DNA of 64,000 nt from Archilochus colubris (GCA_023079485.1 CM041109.1:1435549-1499548); one strand, 5' to 3'. Positions 43,800 to 55,218 are shown, counted from the first letter of the stretch. Made by a program: numbers and translations. The notes: generated from the sequence alone by a model not told the origin.

Positions 43800-46700
43800 T
43801 GGTTCACACCTAGGGATGGGGACATTTCTGCATGGTCTTGATGCCTTTGACTAAAACATTTCCCTGCTTCTTGTGAAGCAGCTGTGAGCCCAAGTTGGCA
43901 AGGCAAAAATGTTAGAGGATGGGAAGGTGGGGTGGTCACAAAGGGATTCAGAAAATAAAAAAGGACTTGAGTGATGAGGTAGGAAAAATGAGTGTGTTTG
44001 GGCAGCTTGGGAAAAAAAAAACCAAATCTGGGTTGTGAGTGGGCGAAAGAAGCAAAGGGAATTAAAGATGCAGGTATGAGCACGTGATGGGGTGACAGAA
44101 GGTGAGCACAGAGCTTGGGGTTGGTCTGTGTGTGGGGTGTCCCAAAAACAAGGAGTGTGAGCATCCTCCACCAAGCCCTGGGGCCCAGTGTTGGCCCAGT
44201 GCCTCTGCTGGGGTGATGGTGGCTTACAAAAGCAGTTGAATGGCTTCAGGGGTCTAAAGCTGTCACGGTGTGCTTGGGATTTAGAGGTGGGAGATGGTGA
44301 TGTTGGCCTTTGAAGAGAAGTGGTGCTGGATGTGTCTGTTTGGAATGATGGGAGTGGGCAAGAGCAGGGGGTGGGATGTGGTTGGGAGGTAGCACTAAGG
44401 AGAAACCTATTTCTGAGGAACTCAGCCAAGAAGCACCAAAAGATGTGCTGCAATATTTCAAGTCAGTCCTTTCTTTTCCAAGTGAGAGATTTTTAACCCA
44501 AACAGAAGGAATTTCAAACTCCACAGGAGACAGTGAGCATCCCAGCAGGAAGCTCGGCAGGACAAAAGGTCTCCATCAGTGTCCCAGTCCCACAAGACTT
44601 ATTCCAAATATCTGCTCTTGGTCACCTTGATTGCTTTTGCTGAGGAAAAATGTAGGGAGGAAAGTTTTGTCACTCTTGGAGCTCTTTCCTCCCTCTGTGC
44701 CTCCATCTTCCCGTGGACAGTGGAACTCCATTGATTTACCACTTGGCTTTGGGGAGAAAAGTGTCTTTCTGCTATGGAGCACACCAGGCCTGATCTCACC
44801 AAAGACTCTGGAGGTCACTGTAATATTAATAACAGCAGAGATGAAATGAAAATAAAATAAGTCAAGGAGATTCATTGCCAACCAATGGAGCTGAATCACT
44901 GAACGATTGGATACGTAAGGAAACCAGAATGTGTCTGGGGATATTTCGCAAACGTCAGAAGAAGAAAAATCCTTGTGAAACTATTATTCACGATTCCCTA
45001 ATTACAGCCCAGCTGTCATATGGTTGGTGACAAACATGTTTATCGTCGATCTTGGCGACAGAGACACCCACCTGAGCATGGGCTGCTGGGAAGGATGCTC
45101 ATGCACATCAGAGATCTGGACCTGTACCTTATTGACCCTAAAATGCTAAAAATCTTTATCAACTTCTGCATTTGAGAATATGAAAGTCAGACTTTTTTTT
45201 TTTTCTTAATTAAAATGGAAAGTCCTGAAGTCTGTTTCAGAACTAAACTTGGAGCAGTTTCCCACTTTCATTAAAATGGATACAACTCCTCCCTGAGCCC
45301 CATATATCTCCTGCAGAGCTCCTAATCTTTGGGAGGGGATTCCTGGTGCCTCTCAGTCCTATTCTGAGTGGATGACAGTTCTTTTATTTGGGTAATTTGT
45401 TGATTTTATGGAACTGTCCTAATACAAGTTTCAGGAGATGATTTGTTCCCCAGATGGTTTGGGTTCCGGGTGGCTTACAAATGGTCATGATTCTTCTATA
45501 TGTTGGTTATTGTTTTTTTATTTAGGAAGGACATAAATAAAGCACAGAAAATCCCCAAGATCCTAGAAGGATCTGAAGGACACCCCAGGTACAAGTTCAT
45601 ACCTCCAAATCCCTGACAGATGATTTAAAGTCAAAGAAGGTCTCTCTGTTTGTTTGTTTGTTTGTTTTTGACAGGGATTGCTCATGTGAAATCTCTCTCA
45701 TCAGATCCTTTTGACAAATCAGTGTCAAAATAGCTCAAGTAGAACAACTCCTACCCTGCAATCTCCTCCAGCCCCCTCTTCCAGTGCCCAGCAAGCTTTG
45801 GAAGGGATTTGAAAGTGGATTCAGATGCCTTTGCCACTGGCCCATCTTTGCTGAAGTTGTTTTACCACGAATCTTTCTTTCCACGAAGGACCCTGATGCC
45901 TGCACAGAGTTGTGTGTAGGGGGGGGTCACTGTGCCACTGCATTGTCCATGGGGTGGGTATTTGGGCTGCCCTTGGGCTGGGCCACCCCACTGAACTCTG
46001 CTTGGGATGGGGACTTTGTGCCCTACAGGGCATGACAGCATCAGCCTCTGCAGGTGACAAGGATGAGGCTGGTGAGGAAGGTTTGCAGCAGTGTCAGGGC
46101 AGCCCCATGTGTCCAATTGTAGAACCTCCATCCCAGGTAGGGGCACCCTATGCCTGTTCTTAGCTCTTTTCCAGATGGTGCTCCAGGAGAAATCTCCATC
46201 ATAAATGCTGCAAAGCAGCTGACTCTGCAATGTGTCACATCCTGCAGGCTGGGCCAGGCAGGACACTGGGAGATGGAGACAATGGAAGCTCTCACCTGGG
46301 CTGGGTGAGGTGCAAGGAGCCACCTGGGACATGATGCTCTGAGTCACTGGCTCCATGTCCCTGCTTTGCTGCAACAATCCTCCACGGTGGTTCCTAACCC
46401 TAAATCTTGCAAGGAGTTTGGGGTTTTTCATTCCATTAGAGATGCTGAGTCCAGCCAAGTGCCCCCTTGGTGCTTATAAACCTGTTTCTAATTTCCATTT
46501 GATGTGTATTCCTGGCCAGATGGTTCCCATTTCTCTCTGGGTCAAAGTCCTCAGTTTTGAAAGGTCTCACCCATACCAGGTCTTTCCCAACATTTCCCAA
46601 CCTTCAGGGCAGCACTGGGCATCACCAAGCACCAGCTGCTGAAGGTCCTGCAGGAACTGTTCCCTTAGGGGAGAGAAAAGATCTCTGAAGGTCCAATAGA

Positions 46701-47150
46701 CCATAGAGCAGTTTCCCTCTCACCACCTTTGGCATCCCCTCTTCTGCCATTCCTGTTCCTCAATTCTCTCCCTGACTTTTTTCCCTTGGGCTGATTTTGG
46801 AGGCTTCTGCTACAAATCAAACTGCACCCATTTTCTCTTTGGTGAATGAAAGGCTGTGCCAAGCAGATCCTCTTGGTTTTACCTCTCTAATGAAGTGTGT
46901 GTCTGTGTGGGTTTTTTAAACGTTAATATGTTAGTATATAATTGCTGGTTGCATAAAGAATCCATGATGAGAAATGTTCCTTCTTAAGGAGGAAGTTGTC
47001 TGGAGAAGGAATAAGAAGACAGCAGGCTGAAGCAACCAGCAACCTGGATGTGAGGGTGAATGGGGATGCTGCAAACCCCAGGTTTGGCCACAAGAAGGAA
47101 CCGAAACAATTCGGAGGGATGAAGTGGAAAACAATGATGCAGAGGGGTTA
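43800..47150. other. Intergenic between loricrin-like gene 3 and EDWM
   Basis: No exon of a known EDC family was found. Simple sequences are (GTTT)n at about 45648-45668 and an AT-rich stretch near 44819-44860. A plus-strand cttataaacc at 46484 looks like a TATA box but has no gene after it. Confidence 0.4.
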
Positions 47151-47163
47151 TGAATCATAATTT

Positions 47164-47169
47164 TTTATT
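47164..47169 (-). terminator. EDWM: EDWM polyadenylation signal
   Basis: TTTATT on the plus strand, about 200 bp after the EDWM stop codon. Confidence 0.75.
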
Positions 47170-47368
47170 GCCACCACATCTGCTGTGAAATAAGGAGGTG
47201 AGCAGCACTAAATATTTCACAGAGATAGTGGGTTACACCTTCAAAGCTCATTACAAGCAAAACGACAGGAAAAGTGGAGGTCTGTGAGCACCCTGGGGCA
47301 TGCTGACCACCCAGGAGACATTGCAAGAGTGAGAAGTTTCTCTCATTCATCCCCATTCCTCGTGTCCT

Positions 47369-48319
47369 CTACTTTATCTTCCGGGCTGGCATTTTGCAGA
47401 CTTGCTTTTGCTGCTGGCTTGGGATGGACACAGGCATGTGGCCCTGCTGCATTGGAGGGGGACACATCTGGACTGGAGGGGGACAGGTCTGCACAGGAGG
47501 ACAGATCTGGACTGGAGGGGGACAGGTCTGGACTGGAGGAGGACACTTCTGAATTGGAGGGGGACACTTCTGCATTGGAGGAGGACACTTTTGCATTGGA
47601 GGGGGACACTTCTGCATTGGAGGGGGACAGGTCTGCACTGGAGGACACTTCTGCATTGAGGGGGGACACTTCTGCATTGGAGGGGGACACTTCTGCATTG
47701 GAGGGGGACAGGTCTGCACTGGAGGACACTTCTGCATTGGGGGGGGACACTTCTGCATTGGAGGGGGACACTTCTGCATTGGAGGGGGACAGGTCTGCAC
47801 TGGGCAGCACTGTGCTGGCTTGCATGGCTTCCCCCCCTGGTACCCTGATCCGTGGCAGGTCTCAGAGCAGACAGACCTCCCATAGCCCTGACACCCCCCT
47901 GATGACCCACAGCTGTACGTGGGTCTCCTGACACAGCTCGAACCACCCCCATGGCATGAACCTGAGGAGGAGCCATGGCATCTCTCGGAGCAGACGGACC
48001 TCCCGTAACCTTGGCATCCGCCCGATGACCCGTAGCTGTACGTGGGTCTCCTGACACAGCTCGAGCCCCCACAGCCCTGGCAGGAATCAGCTGCAGTGTT
48101 GCCCTGGCACCTCTCGGAGCAGACTGAGCCCCGGTAGCAGTAGTGGCGGTAGTCGTGTCCTCTCATGCCTTCAACACCTTCCCCATCACAGCCCGAGGAG
48201 CAGCAGGTGGTGTAGCCGTAGCGGAAGGGAGTGCGTCGGGTGTCCAGCCATGAGCCCGAGGGATCGTACCAGGTTGAGTTCAAGTTGAAGTATGATTCTC
48301 TCCCAGAAGAGCATATCAT
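47369..48319 (-). CDS. EDWM: EDWM, EDC protein with WYDP motif and Cys-Pro-Gln-Lys repeats
   Basis: A single coding exon of 316 residues in three parts. (1) Residues 1-70: a unique N-terminus with STWYDPSGSW, the defining WYDP motif, and many Tyr and Cys. (2) About 70-165: three copies of a repeat of about 33 residues with SCVRRPTYS, GSSGGCQGYGRSVCSE and CHG. (3) About 170-295: eighteen Cys-Pro units, mostly CPPPMQK and CPPVQT, arranged in a higher-order period of 27 residues (81 bp), like the Pro/Cys/Gln/Lys repeats of mammalian SPRR proteins. The end, IPSQQQKQVCKMPARKIK, is Gln/Lys-rich, as expected of a transglutaminase substrate. The coding exon begins at 48340 after gtgcttttcag. The name rests on the WYDP motif and position; a structural role in cornifying epidermis is inferred. 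Confidence 0.85.
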   Translation of the reverse strand: MICSSGRESYFNLNSTWYDPSGSWLDTRRTPFRYGYTTCCSSGCDGEGVEGMRGHDYRHYCYRGSVCSERCQGNTAADSCQGCGGSSCVRRPTYSYGSSGGCQGYGRSVCSERCHGSSSGSCHGGGSSCVRRPTYSCGSSGGCQGYGRSVCSETCHGSGYQGGKPCKPAQCCPVQTCPPPMQKCPPPMQKCPPPMQKCPPVQTCPPPMQKCPPPMQKCPPSMQKCPPVQTCPPPMQKCPPPMQKCPPPMQKCPPPIQKCPPPVQTCPPPVQICPPVQTCPPPVQMCPPPMQQGHMPVSIPSQQQKQVCKMPARKIK

Positions 48320-48404
48320 GTTTGAATGAGAGGGAAAAACCTGAAAAGCACACAGCCAGGCAGATTTGCATTGCCATCTCCTCTCTTTTCATGGGATTTC
48401 ACAG

Positions 48405-48642
48405 AATCAGCTGGGTCGGAAAGGACCTCAGAGATCATCAAGTCCAATTCTTAATCCACTACCACTGTGGTTTCCAGACCATGGCACTGAGTGGCAAATC
48501 AGTCTCTTTTTATAAACTTCCAGGGATGGAGAATCCACCACCTCCCTGGGCAGCCCATTCCAATGCCTGATCACTCTCTCTGTAAAGAATTTTTTCCTAA
48601 TATCCAACCTAAGCTTTTCCCAGAGAGCTGAGTTATTGAGCC
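48405..48642 (-). mobile_element. CR1 LINE fragment in the EDWM intron
   Basis: Reverse-oriented CR1: acagaatcagctgggtcgg, aaaggacctcagagatcatc, ccctgggcagcccattcca, aagaattttttcctaata. It lies in the single EDWM intron (48341-48964). Confidence 0.92.
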
Positions 48643-48964
48643 ATTCATGAGCCAGCTTTGCTAATCCCAGAAGCCTGGATGTAAAAGAAATCCTTGCAGT
48701 TGCCCAACACTTGTCACATTACATCCAAACCTTCTTTCTGACCTCATGGTTGATTTTTTTCCCCCTCCAAGATCAGAAACAACCAGAAGGAACTGTTGTA
48801 AATCCCATCCCCAAGCCCCCCAGTACCTCCTCTCTTGGCTTGGCCCACCCTCCTCTAACCCTTGTATGGTAGAACATGGTCTGAAGGACATCCCAAGTCC
48901 ATGACCTCCCAGATCCAGATGCCCCATCTAAAAATCAACCTGGCTGCTCCAGGATGTGTCTTAC

Positions 48965-49038
48965 CTAATTCCCGAGGGAAGGCAAATGCTTATCAGGAGA
49001 GCAGAGTGTGAGAGGCAAAAGGACAGAGACCTTTTATA
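48965..49038 (-). promoter_or_regulatory. EDWM: EDWM promoter and non-coding exon 1
   Basis: Minus-strand TATAAAA (49032-49038), with exon 1 ending at AG|GTAAGA near 48965. TGACTCA is at 49156-49162 and TAATTA at 49184-49189. Confidence 0.78.
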
Positions 49039-49199
49039 GGCTTCCAAGTCTTCCCCTTGTAAATGAAGCATGCTGCAGGAACGAGAAGTGAATTATTTAT
49101 TCACAAAACATCTCCTTCATTTGGATGCTGTTCCCAGTGCTTGGCATGGTCTGCTTGACTCATGATTCCTGATAAGCATCTTTTAATTATCATGTAGTT

Positions 49200-50685
49200 A
49201 CTGAGAGGTGCACATAAAGGGCTGGCACTGTTCAAGTCACACCTGGACTATACGAGGTAGGTAATAAAAGGACTTATTCACCATCTCCAAAGAGGTCCGA
49301 GGACACTGAGTGGCAGCTAATGGGTGACCTATGAGTCAGGAGCCATGATGCGAACAGCTCTAATGTCCTGGTCTTCCTCTCCTGCTACCCGTGAGGAGCA
49401 TTCCCAGGTGTCTGAAGCACAAGCAGGTGATTGGGAAGAGCCAGCTCAGAGTCACAAAGAGCAAATTGTGTTGATGGGTTTTGGTGATGAAACGAGTGGC
49501 TCTGTGGCTGCTGGAGTGATCTGGATGGTGCTACCTCAGATTTTGCATGGCTTTTGGCACAGCTGCCCATGGCAGCCTTTTAGTTCAACTGGTATCCAGG
49601 ACTGGATGGTTAAGTACATGGTGGGTGAAGAACTGGCTGATACTGATGCTGTTTAATGTCTTTGTTAGTGTCCTGAATAAAGGGGTGGACTTGGCAAATC
49701 TCCTTGTGGCACTGAAAAGGGGTGAGGGGAGGAAGCAGCTCAAAGATGGGACATGGGCAGGCTGGGATGCTCCAGAGGCTGGGATGGACTAATTGGGGTG
49801 GAAGGACTGGGGCAGCTTGGAAGAAAAGCTGGACCAAAGGTGATCTGGAAGCACTGGCATGAGGACTAAGCTGGGCCTTGGTCTGTGGGCTCTGAGTCAG
49901 TCCTTGGTCACCATGCAGGGACACAGCCTGGGAACTGGCTTCAGTGAGAAGAGGCTGGGAAGAAAACAGCTGATAAAATAAGGAATTTCTGAGGTTAGAG
50001 TTCATGTGTAAATGGTTTTTCATTTGGTTAAAATGAGAGGTGAGAAAAAAAATTGTGGTTTTCTGAGTTAAGAAATCCAGAGTGTATTTCTTGTTTTCTT
50101 TTGGCTTTTCCTTGCCGGTGCCTGGCAGGACGCAGCAGGGCAAAGAAACAACAAAATCCATTTTAACTCTACTACTGGGAGGCTTTTCTGCTCCAAACAA
50201 GAGAGAAGCAGCACGTTAGCAGCGTGGCTGTGGTGGGGAGCTGCGGGGGAAGAGCTTGGCCTGCATCTTCCCAGGGAGTGAAAGGCATTCCTGGCATGTG
50301 GAGCCACACCTCACGTGCTGGGACACCCACTTATTATTCCTGATTAACATTTAGGTGATGGATGGATGGGTGGCCTCCTGCTGCAGTGTTGCTCTCTAGC
50401 TAATAGGGGAGGGGATGGCACACGTTAGAGAGCAAACTGTACCTAGATGACCTCCATCCATTGGTCCTGTGGTGGGTAACCAGAGTAGAGAGGGTTTTAC
50501 AGCTGTCTGATGGAGCTCAGCCTGGTGGAACTCTTAGGGACAGAGCTATCTTCCTGTGTCAACTCTGATTTTGATTGTAAATGTACAAGTTTCCTTGTGA
50601 GAATTTTAAGTGGCTTTGAATGGCTTCTTGCTGGGGATATGTTTGGGGATAAATAACAAGGAATCAAGTGTCAACTAAGTTTTTT
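49200..50685. other. Intergenic with a degraded CR1-like segment
   Basis: No gene. About 49640-49930 resembles an internal CR1 3' region in plus orientation (tttaatgtctttgttagtg, ggcagcttggaagaaaagctgg), but it is too diverged for certainty. Confidence 0.4.
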
Positions 50686-50690
50686 TAAAC

Positions 50691-50696
50691 TTTATT
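50691..50696 (-). terminator. Probable polyadenylation signal of the 51327-51938 gene
   Basis: TTTATT on the plus strand, 630 bp after the stop codon and beyond an inserted CR1. No closer AATAAA was seen. Confidence 0.5.
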
Positions 50697-51016
50697 CTTG
50701 AATACACAGGGAGAAAATAAAATTGCAGGAGTTCCTGATGCTCCTTCAGTCACGATGTGTATTTTTCCTCAGTACAGTCCTGTCTCTGGTTTTCAGCAAC
50801 CTTGAAATCACAGTTTTCTGAGCCCATAGAGAAGGTGAATCCATGATTCAGTTTCTCCATCCCTAGGCTGCTGACCTCCTCCAGAGAGTCTGTTCTGCCC
50901 TGATGAAGAGCCAAGTGTGGTTTTAATGATTAAGTCCTCTTCCCTGGTGGTGGAGGACACTTGGAATTTAAAGTGCTGGGGTAAAGCAGGGGTCTGCAGA
51001 CCCTAAATCCAGTGTG

Positions 51017-51240
51017 CAAAGAATCAGAGAATGGTTTGGGCTGGATGGCCTCAAAGCTCATCCAGTCCCACCCCTTGCCATGGGCAGGGACACCTCCCAC
51101 CAGCCCAGGTTGCTCAAAGCCCCATCCACCACGGCACTTCAACACTTCCAGGAATGGGCAAGCCAGAGCTTTTTGGGGCAACCTGGGTCTCACCATCTTC
51201 GGAATGAAAGATTTCTTCCTAATGTCCATCCTAAGAGCAG
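51017..51240 (-). mobile_element. CR1 LINE 3' fragment in an EDC gene 3' UTR
   Basis: Reverse-oriented CR1: agaatcagagaatggtttggg, ccatgggcagggacacctcc, ccaggttgctcaaagcccc, agatttcttcctaatgtcc. It stops about 90 bp from the stop codon of the adjacent minus-strand gene. Confidence 0.93.
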
Positions 51241-51326
51241 CAAGAAGCCATCAGCCCCAGCGTCGCATCGGAGGTGTGAGCGTCGGCGAGGAACAAAGCG
51301 TCCCCCACGGGGAAGGGTCCCAGAGC

Positions 51327-51938
51327 TTATTTCTTCTGTAGACAGGGTGGCAAGAGAGTCACCTTCTGCTTCTGCTGCTGCTGGCTGGGACACACTGGTG
51401 GGGGCAGAGGGACAGGGCAGCGGTGCTGGATGGGGTGTGGGTGGCAATGGATGCAAGGACAGCGATGCTGCCGTGGCAGGGGGTGCAGGATGATGGGGGG
51501 ACAGGGGGGCTCCTCCTCGGGGCACTGCTCCACTCGCCGCCGGGGTTTGTTGCAGCTCTCAGGCTCCTGGCAGTGGAAGGGGGGCCGGTACTGCTGCAGA
51601 GGCCTCCGGTGGATTTTTACAGGTGGGGGACAGGGAGGTGGCACCGGGCTCACCTCCACCCGCCGTCGGGGCTTGCCGGAATCGCAGCTTTGCTGTGGGG
51701 GGCAGCAGGTCCGGGCCGGGCATGGCTCCAGAGGTTGGCAACCTTGCGGCTCACTCTGGCAGGAGCCCTCGATGTCCCGGCTGAGGCTACCGTGGTCATG
51801 GCAAGGGGACAGGTCCGTGGTGCACACGGGGTTGTCGTGGCAGCCTCCCGTGGAACTCTGCCACGTCCAACCCTGCTCGCTGCAGACGGGGCTGTCGGGG
51901 TACGAGTCCTGCCCGCAGTCGTCTTTAAGGTAACGCAT
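51327..51938 (-). CDS. Unnamed simple EDC protein, Cys/Pro/His/Gln-rich
   Basis: A single coding exon of 203 residues. The N-terminal 70 residues are acidic and polar with scattered Cys, Trp and Tyr (MRYLKDDCGQDSYPDS, WTWQSSTGGCHD). The middle has two copies of a KPRRRVE block followed by Pro/Cys-rich sequence. The C-terminal third is rich in His, Cys and Pro (RQHRCPCIHCHPHP). The end, PSQQQQKQKVTLLP, resembles the PSQQQ-Lys end of EDWM and the PSQ end of two loricrin-like genes, which supports membership in the simple EDC group. The acceptor ccacag leaves only one base before the ATG. It has a TATA box and non-coding exon 1 like its neighbours. It could correspond to one of the EDQM or EDYM genes described near EDWM in birds, but I do not recognise it well enough to name it. 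Confidence 0.75.
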   Translation of the reverse strand: MRYLKDDCGQDSYPDSPVCSEQGWTWQSSTGGCHDNPVCTTDLSPCHDHGSLSRDIEGSCQSEPQGCQPLEPCPARTCCPPQQSCDSGKPRRRVEVSPVPPPCPPPVKIHRRPLQQYRPPFHCQEPESCNKPRRRVEQCPEEEPPCPPIILHPLPRQHRCPCIHCHPHPIQHRCPVPLPPPVCPSQQQQKQKVTLLPPCLQKK

Positions 51939-52211
51939 CCTGTGGCAGAGATGCTCAAGCCCTCGGGGATAAACAGTCTAGGGAAAAAGAAACAAACCAA
52001 ACCACTGTTGTTTTTTTCTTTTCTTTGTTTATTTCTTTTGTTTTTTTCTTTGTTTTTTCTTTGGTTTTTTTTTTCTCTTTTCTATTTTTTTCTTCCTCCC
52101 CCTCCCCCCCCTTTTTTTTTCCTTTCCCTTTTTTACGAAATAATAAAAACAAACAAACAAAACCAAAACAAACCCGAAGAATCCAAGACAGCTGAAAAAA
52201 ATCCAACTCAC

Positions 52212-52284
52212 CCTGTGACTGGTGACAGGAAGGCTGAGCAGAGTCTGAGTCCTGGGGACAACGCTGCTGCTGAAAGCTTTTATA
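52212..52284 (-). promoter_or_regulatory. Promoter and non-coding exon 1 of the 51327-51938 gene
   Basis: Minus-strand TATAAAA (52278-52284), with donor AGG|GTGAGT just below 52212. TAATTAG is at 52460-52466; no TGACTCA was found at the usual distance. The intron contains long T- and A-rich tracts (about 52009-52165). Confidence 0.75.
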
Positions 52285-52606
52285 TGTGGCCGAGGTCCCT
52301 TGAGAGTGAGGCATGCCATGGGAATTAATAGCTGAGCACTGAGTGCCACTTCTTTATGGATATTTTTCCTGGCAGTTGCTACTGGATTAATCAGCCACAA
52401 TTAGCATCTCCCTTGTTGTAATGGCAGCTTAGCTCTTTGTATATGCAGTGGCCATTATCTAATTAGTTCTTCCACTGGTCATGTTTGAATACGCTGCTAC
52501 CTAATGTTAGTCAGCAGGGATCCTGGGATAAGGATACCTGGAATACCGGGATGCTGAGTGATGTGCAGTGGGAAAACCTCAAAAAGGTCCAGGAGTCTTG
52601 GTGTGC

Positions 52607-52702
52607 AGTCCCATAGAATAGTTTTGGTTGGAATAAAGCTTTAAAATCATCGAGTCCAACCATTGACCTAACCAACCGTGTCCAGGAACCCAAGGACTCA
52701 TG
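52607..52702 (-). mobile_element. CR1 LINE 3' end
   Basis: Reverse-oriented cccatagaatagttttggttgg, atcgagtccaaccattgacc, a short diverged CR1 terminus. Confidence 0.8.
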
Positions 52703-52704
52703 CC

Positions 52705-54915
52705 TTGAAAGAGGGTGTTGGTGCAGAGCTATGCAAATTGCTGATAGTTTTTAGGGTGTGAAAGAAAGCAGACTAAAATCTACCATGGAAAACAACCAAG
52801 CTTCCTGCCAAAACAAAGAACCCTTTTTTTTTTTTAAAATTGTTATTATTTTTTAAATATTCTATTTTCAATGAAAACCAATTGATTTTTCAAATCTACA
52901 TCAGCTTCACAACACCTTGACTAAACCTGAACCAGGAATTTTCTTGATGTGCTCCAGTTCTCCCCAAACTGCTCCCTGGGTGTTTCATCCACAACTGGAA
53001 GTTCAGACTGATGATTGGCAGAGGTGAGATGATTTTATTGCCTCCTCATGTCCTGCTTTGTACCATGGTCTGGGAGCACCCTGGGATGGAACAGGAGCTA
53101 CACTCAGTTATCATTTCTACTTGAATATAATTAGCAGTGGGAAAACTTCATCGTGTTTTAATTAACGTTTTCCTTTTAAGATGACCTTTCTTTATGTGGT
53201 AATCCATCACCAAAGAAGGCATCTAAAAATGTGAGGAAAGCAGAATGAATTCTTTAAAAATTGCATTTTCTGCTGAATGAACTCATCTTCTATCACTGGA
53301 AATGTTATCAATTATTAAGAAGGATTTTGTTTTTCTTTTGTTGCCTTCCACCTCAAAATCTTTGGCTTTGGATTTTTTAGGTGGAGAGCTGAATTTTTCT
53401 GTGAGAAGATAAGGGAAATTTTCCAGCTGGCTTTGCAGATGGGGCTGTGGGATGGACCTTGTTTGTCAGAGAAGCTCTGTGATACCTGGACATGATACTC
53501 ATCACCTTCCAGAGCACAGAGAACACCCTTGGCCAGAAAAATAATGAGGGAATCATGGGTGGCATCCGGATTGTGTGTAGCATGGGTAGCTGGAAGAGGT
53601 AAGCTCTGTCTAGCAGATCCCTTTGGGATTCCCTGTGTCAGATGGGGGAGGCAAATCCTGAAGAATTAATGAATATAGGAATTAATGAATATATTCCCTT
53701 CCAAATGAGGAGGACCTCAGTCAAGTGAGTGAATCCAACACCAAAGACCCTTCTCTTCACTACAAAGCTGGATGGGGGACACCACAGTGACTGCTGAGCT
53801 CATGAAGCAACAATTTCAGGCTTCATTAAGCACCAAGTCCACCTTTTTGACATTTCTGCTTTGACTCATTTTCCTCATAGCTGCTCCACGTTGCATTTTT
53901 GTGGATGGTCAAGGTATGTTTTAACTACCAGGAAAATAGCTCTCACAGCAGTCCCCGGGGCTGTCAGAGCCAGAGGTAATTTCCATGTGCTCACTCCATG
54001 GTAGAGCCTCCGTGAGAGATGCTCAGAGCTTTGTCCCGTGGCCTTTGAGTTTGAATCACTGGGAAAAGCATGTGCAGAATTCAGGGGTGTGACTCCTGGG
54101 TGCGTGCTTGGACCTGATGACTTTGCTGCCGTTGAGATAATTTATTCTTTTGCTACAGGAAAAATGTAATTGCCTTGCAGGAAGCCACGGGACTTGCATG
54201 TAAGGACAGCTAAACCTCTTGGTATCTTCTAAAGATATAAGGATTTATAACTTATTTGCAAGATTATGTTGGTTTTGGACTCTTTTTCACATAAGAAGAG
54301 ATGTTTCAGATTTTTTTTTCCCCCTGAGGTCTTTTCAAGCTATGAAATGCAAATGTTTGAATTCTGAATCTCATCTTTTCAAATCTGCCACATTTTAAGA
54401 GAATTCCCAATGAAATCAGATAGTATTTCTGCACCAATGACTCCCTCCCTCTCTGGACCACCCTGCTGGTCTATTTAATCTTAGTGACAAGCTTTCAAAC
54501 CTTTTAAGTAGCCTGCTTGAAAGCTCAGCAAATTCCCTGGAAAGATTTCCAGCGACAAAAAAGACCTTCAGCTCTGGTGTTGGGACCATCCAGATGCTTC
54601 AACTGCAGACTCTGTATCTTCAAAGTCATAAACAGGGGAAAGACAGCATGGAATTTCTTGGCCAAGAAGATATTTCTGTAGCTCAGATAATGCACTGATG
54701 CCAGCAAACACTCTTTTTCCCCAGATGAAAGACTAACCAAAGAAACTTGCTGCAAATGTTGGGGTGTTGTCACCAGCAATGGGACAAATAGATGAAAAAT
54801 TCATTGTGTTCAGAAACTCAGCCAATGCTCAAGAAGTCCCAGAGCTAGAGTTTAAATGATAATGAATAAAAAAGGTAAATGAATAAACGTATCACAACAG
54901 TTTGCAGTGTCATAA
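52705..54915. other. Intergenic, no gene recognised
   Basis: AT-rich sequence with no exon or TATA-led unit that I could support. Confidence 0.4.
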
Positions 54916-54924
54916 TTTATAACT

Positions 54925-54930
54925 TTTATT
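54925..54930 (-). terminator. Polyadenylation signal of small Cys-rich gene A
   Basis: TTTATT on the plus strand, about 290 bp after the TGA stop. The copy at 59234-59449 has its signal at the same relative place (58937-58942). Confidence 0.75.
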
Positions 54931-55218
54931 GTCTGTCATGACGAATTGGAGAGTGAAGAAAGAAAAGGGAGTAGGATATATTCATTAAACCACACACCGA
55001 GAGGAAAACTAACAGCAGGATTAATGCTGATAGGATAAGCACACAGATCAACGGGGAGGAGCTTCAAAGCACATCACATGCACTTCATGACTACAGGTGG
55101 ACGAAGAAGAGAAGATCTACAGTCTCTATGCAAAAGAGGAAGAACATTGAGGCTGGTATCCATATCCATATCCAACACTGTGTGAGCCGGGAGGGAAGCA
55201 GCAGGCAGCACAGGGGAC

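Noticed and set aside
46484..46490. Plus-strand TATAAA
   Set aside because: No exon or polyadenylation signal follows it, so it is likely chance in AT-rich DNA.
47284..47931. Plus-strand Leu/Glu/Asp repeat ORF over EDWM
   Set aside because: It is the complement of the CPPPMQK array. EDWM on the minus strand has full gene structure.
51423..52328. 301-codon plus-strand ORF
   Set aside because: It is a shadow of the minus-strand EDC gene and then runs into T-rich intron sequence.
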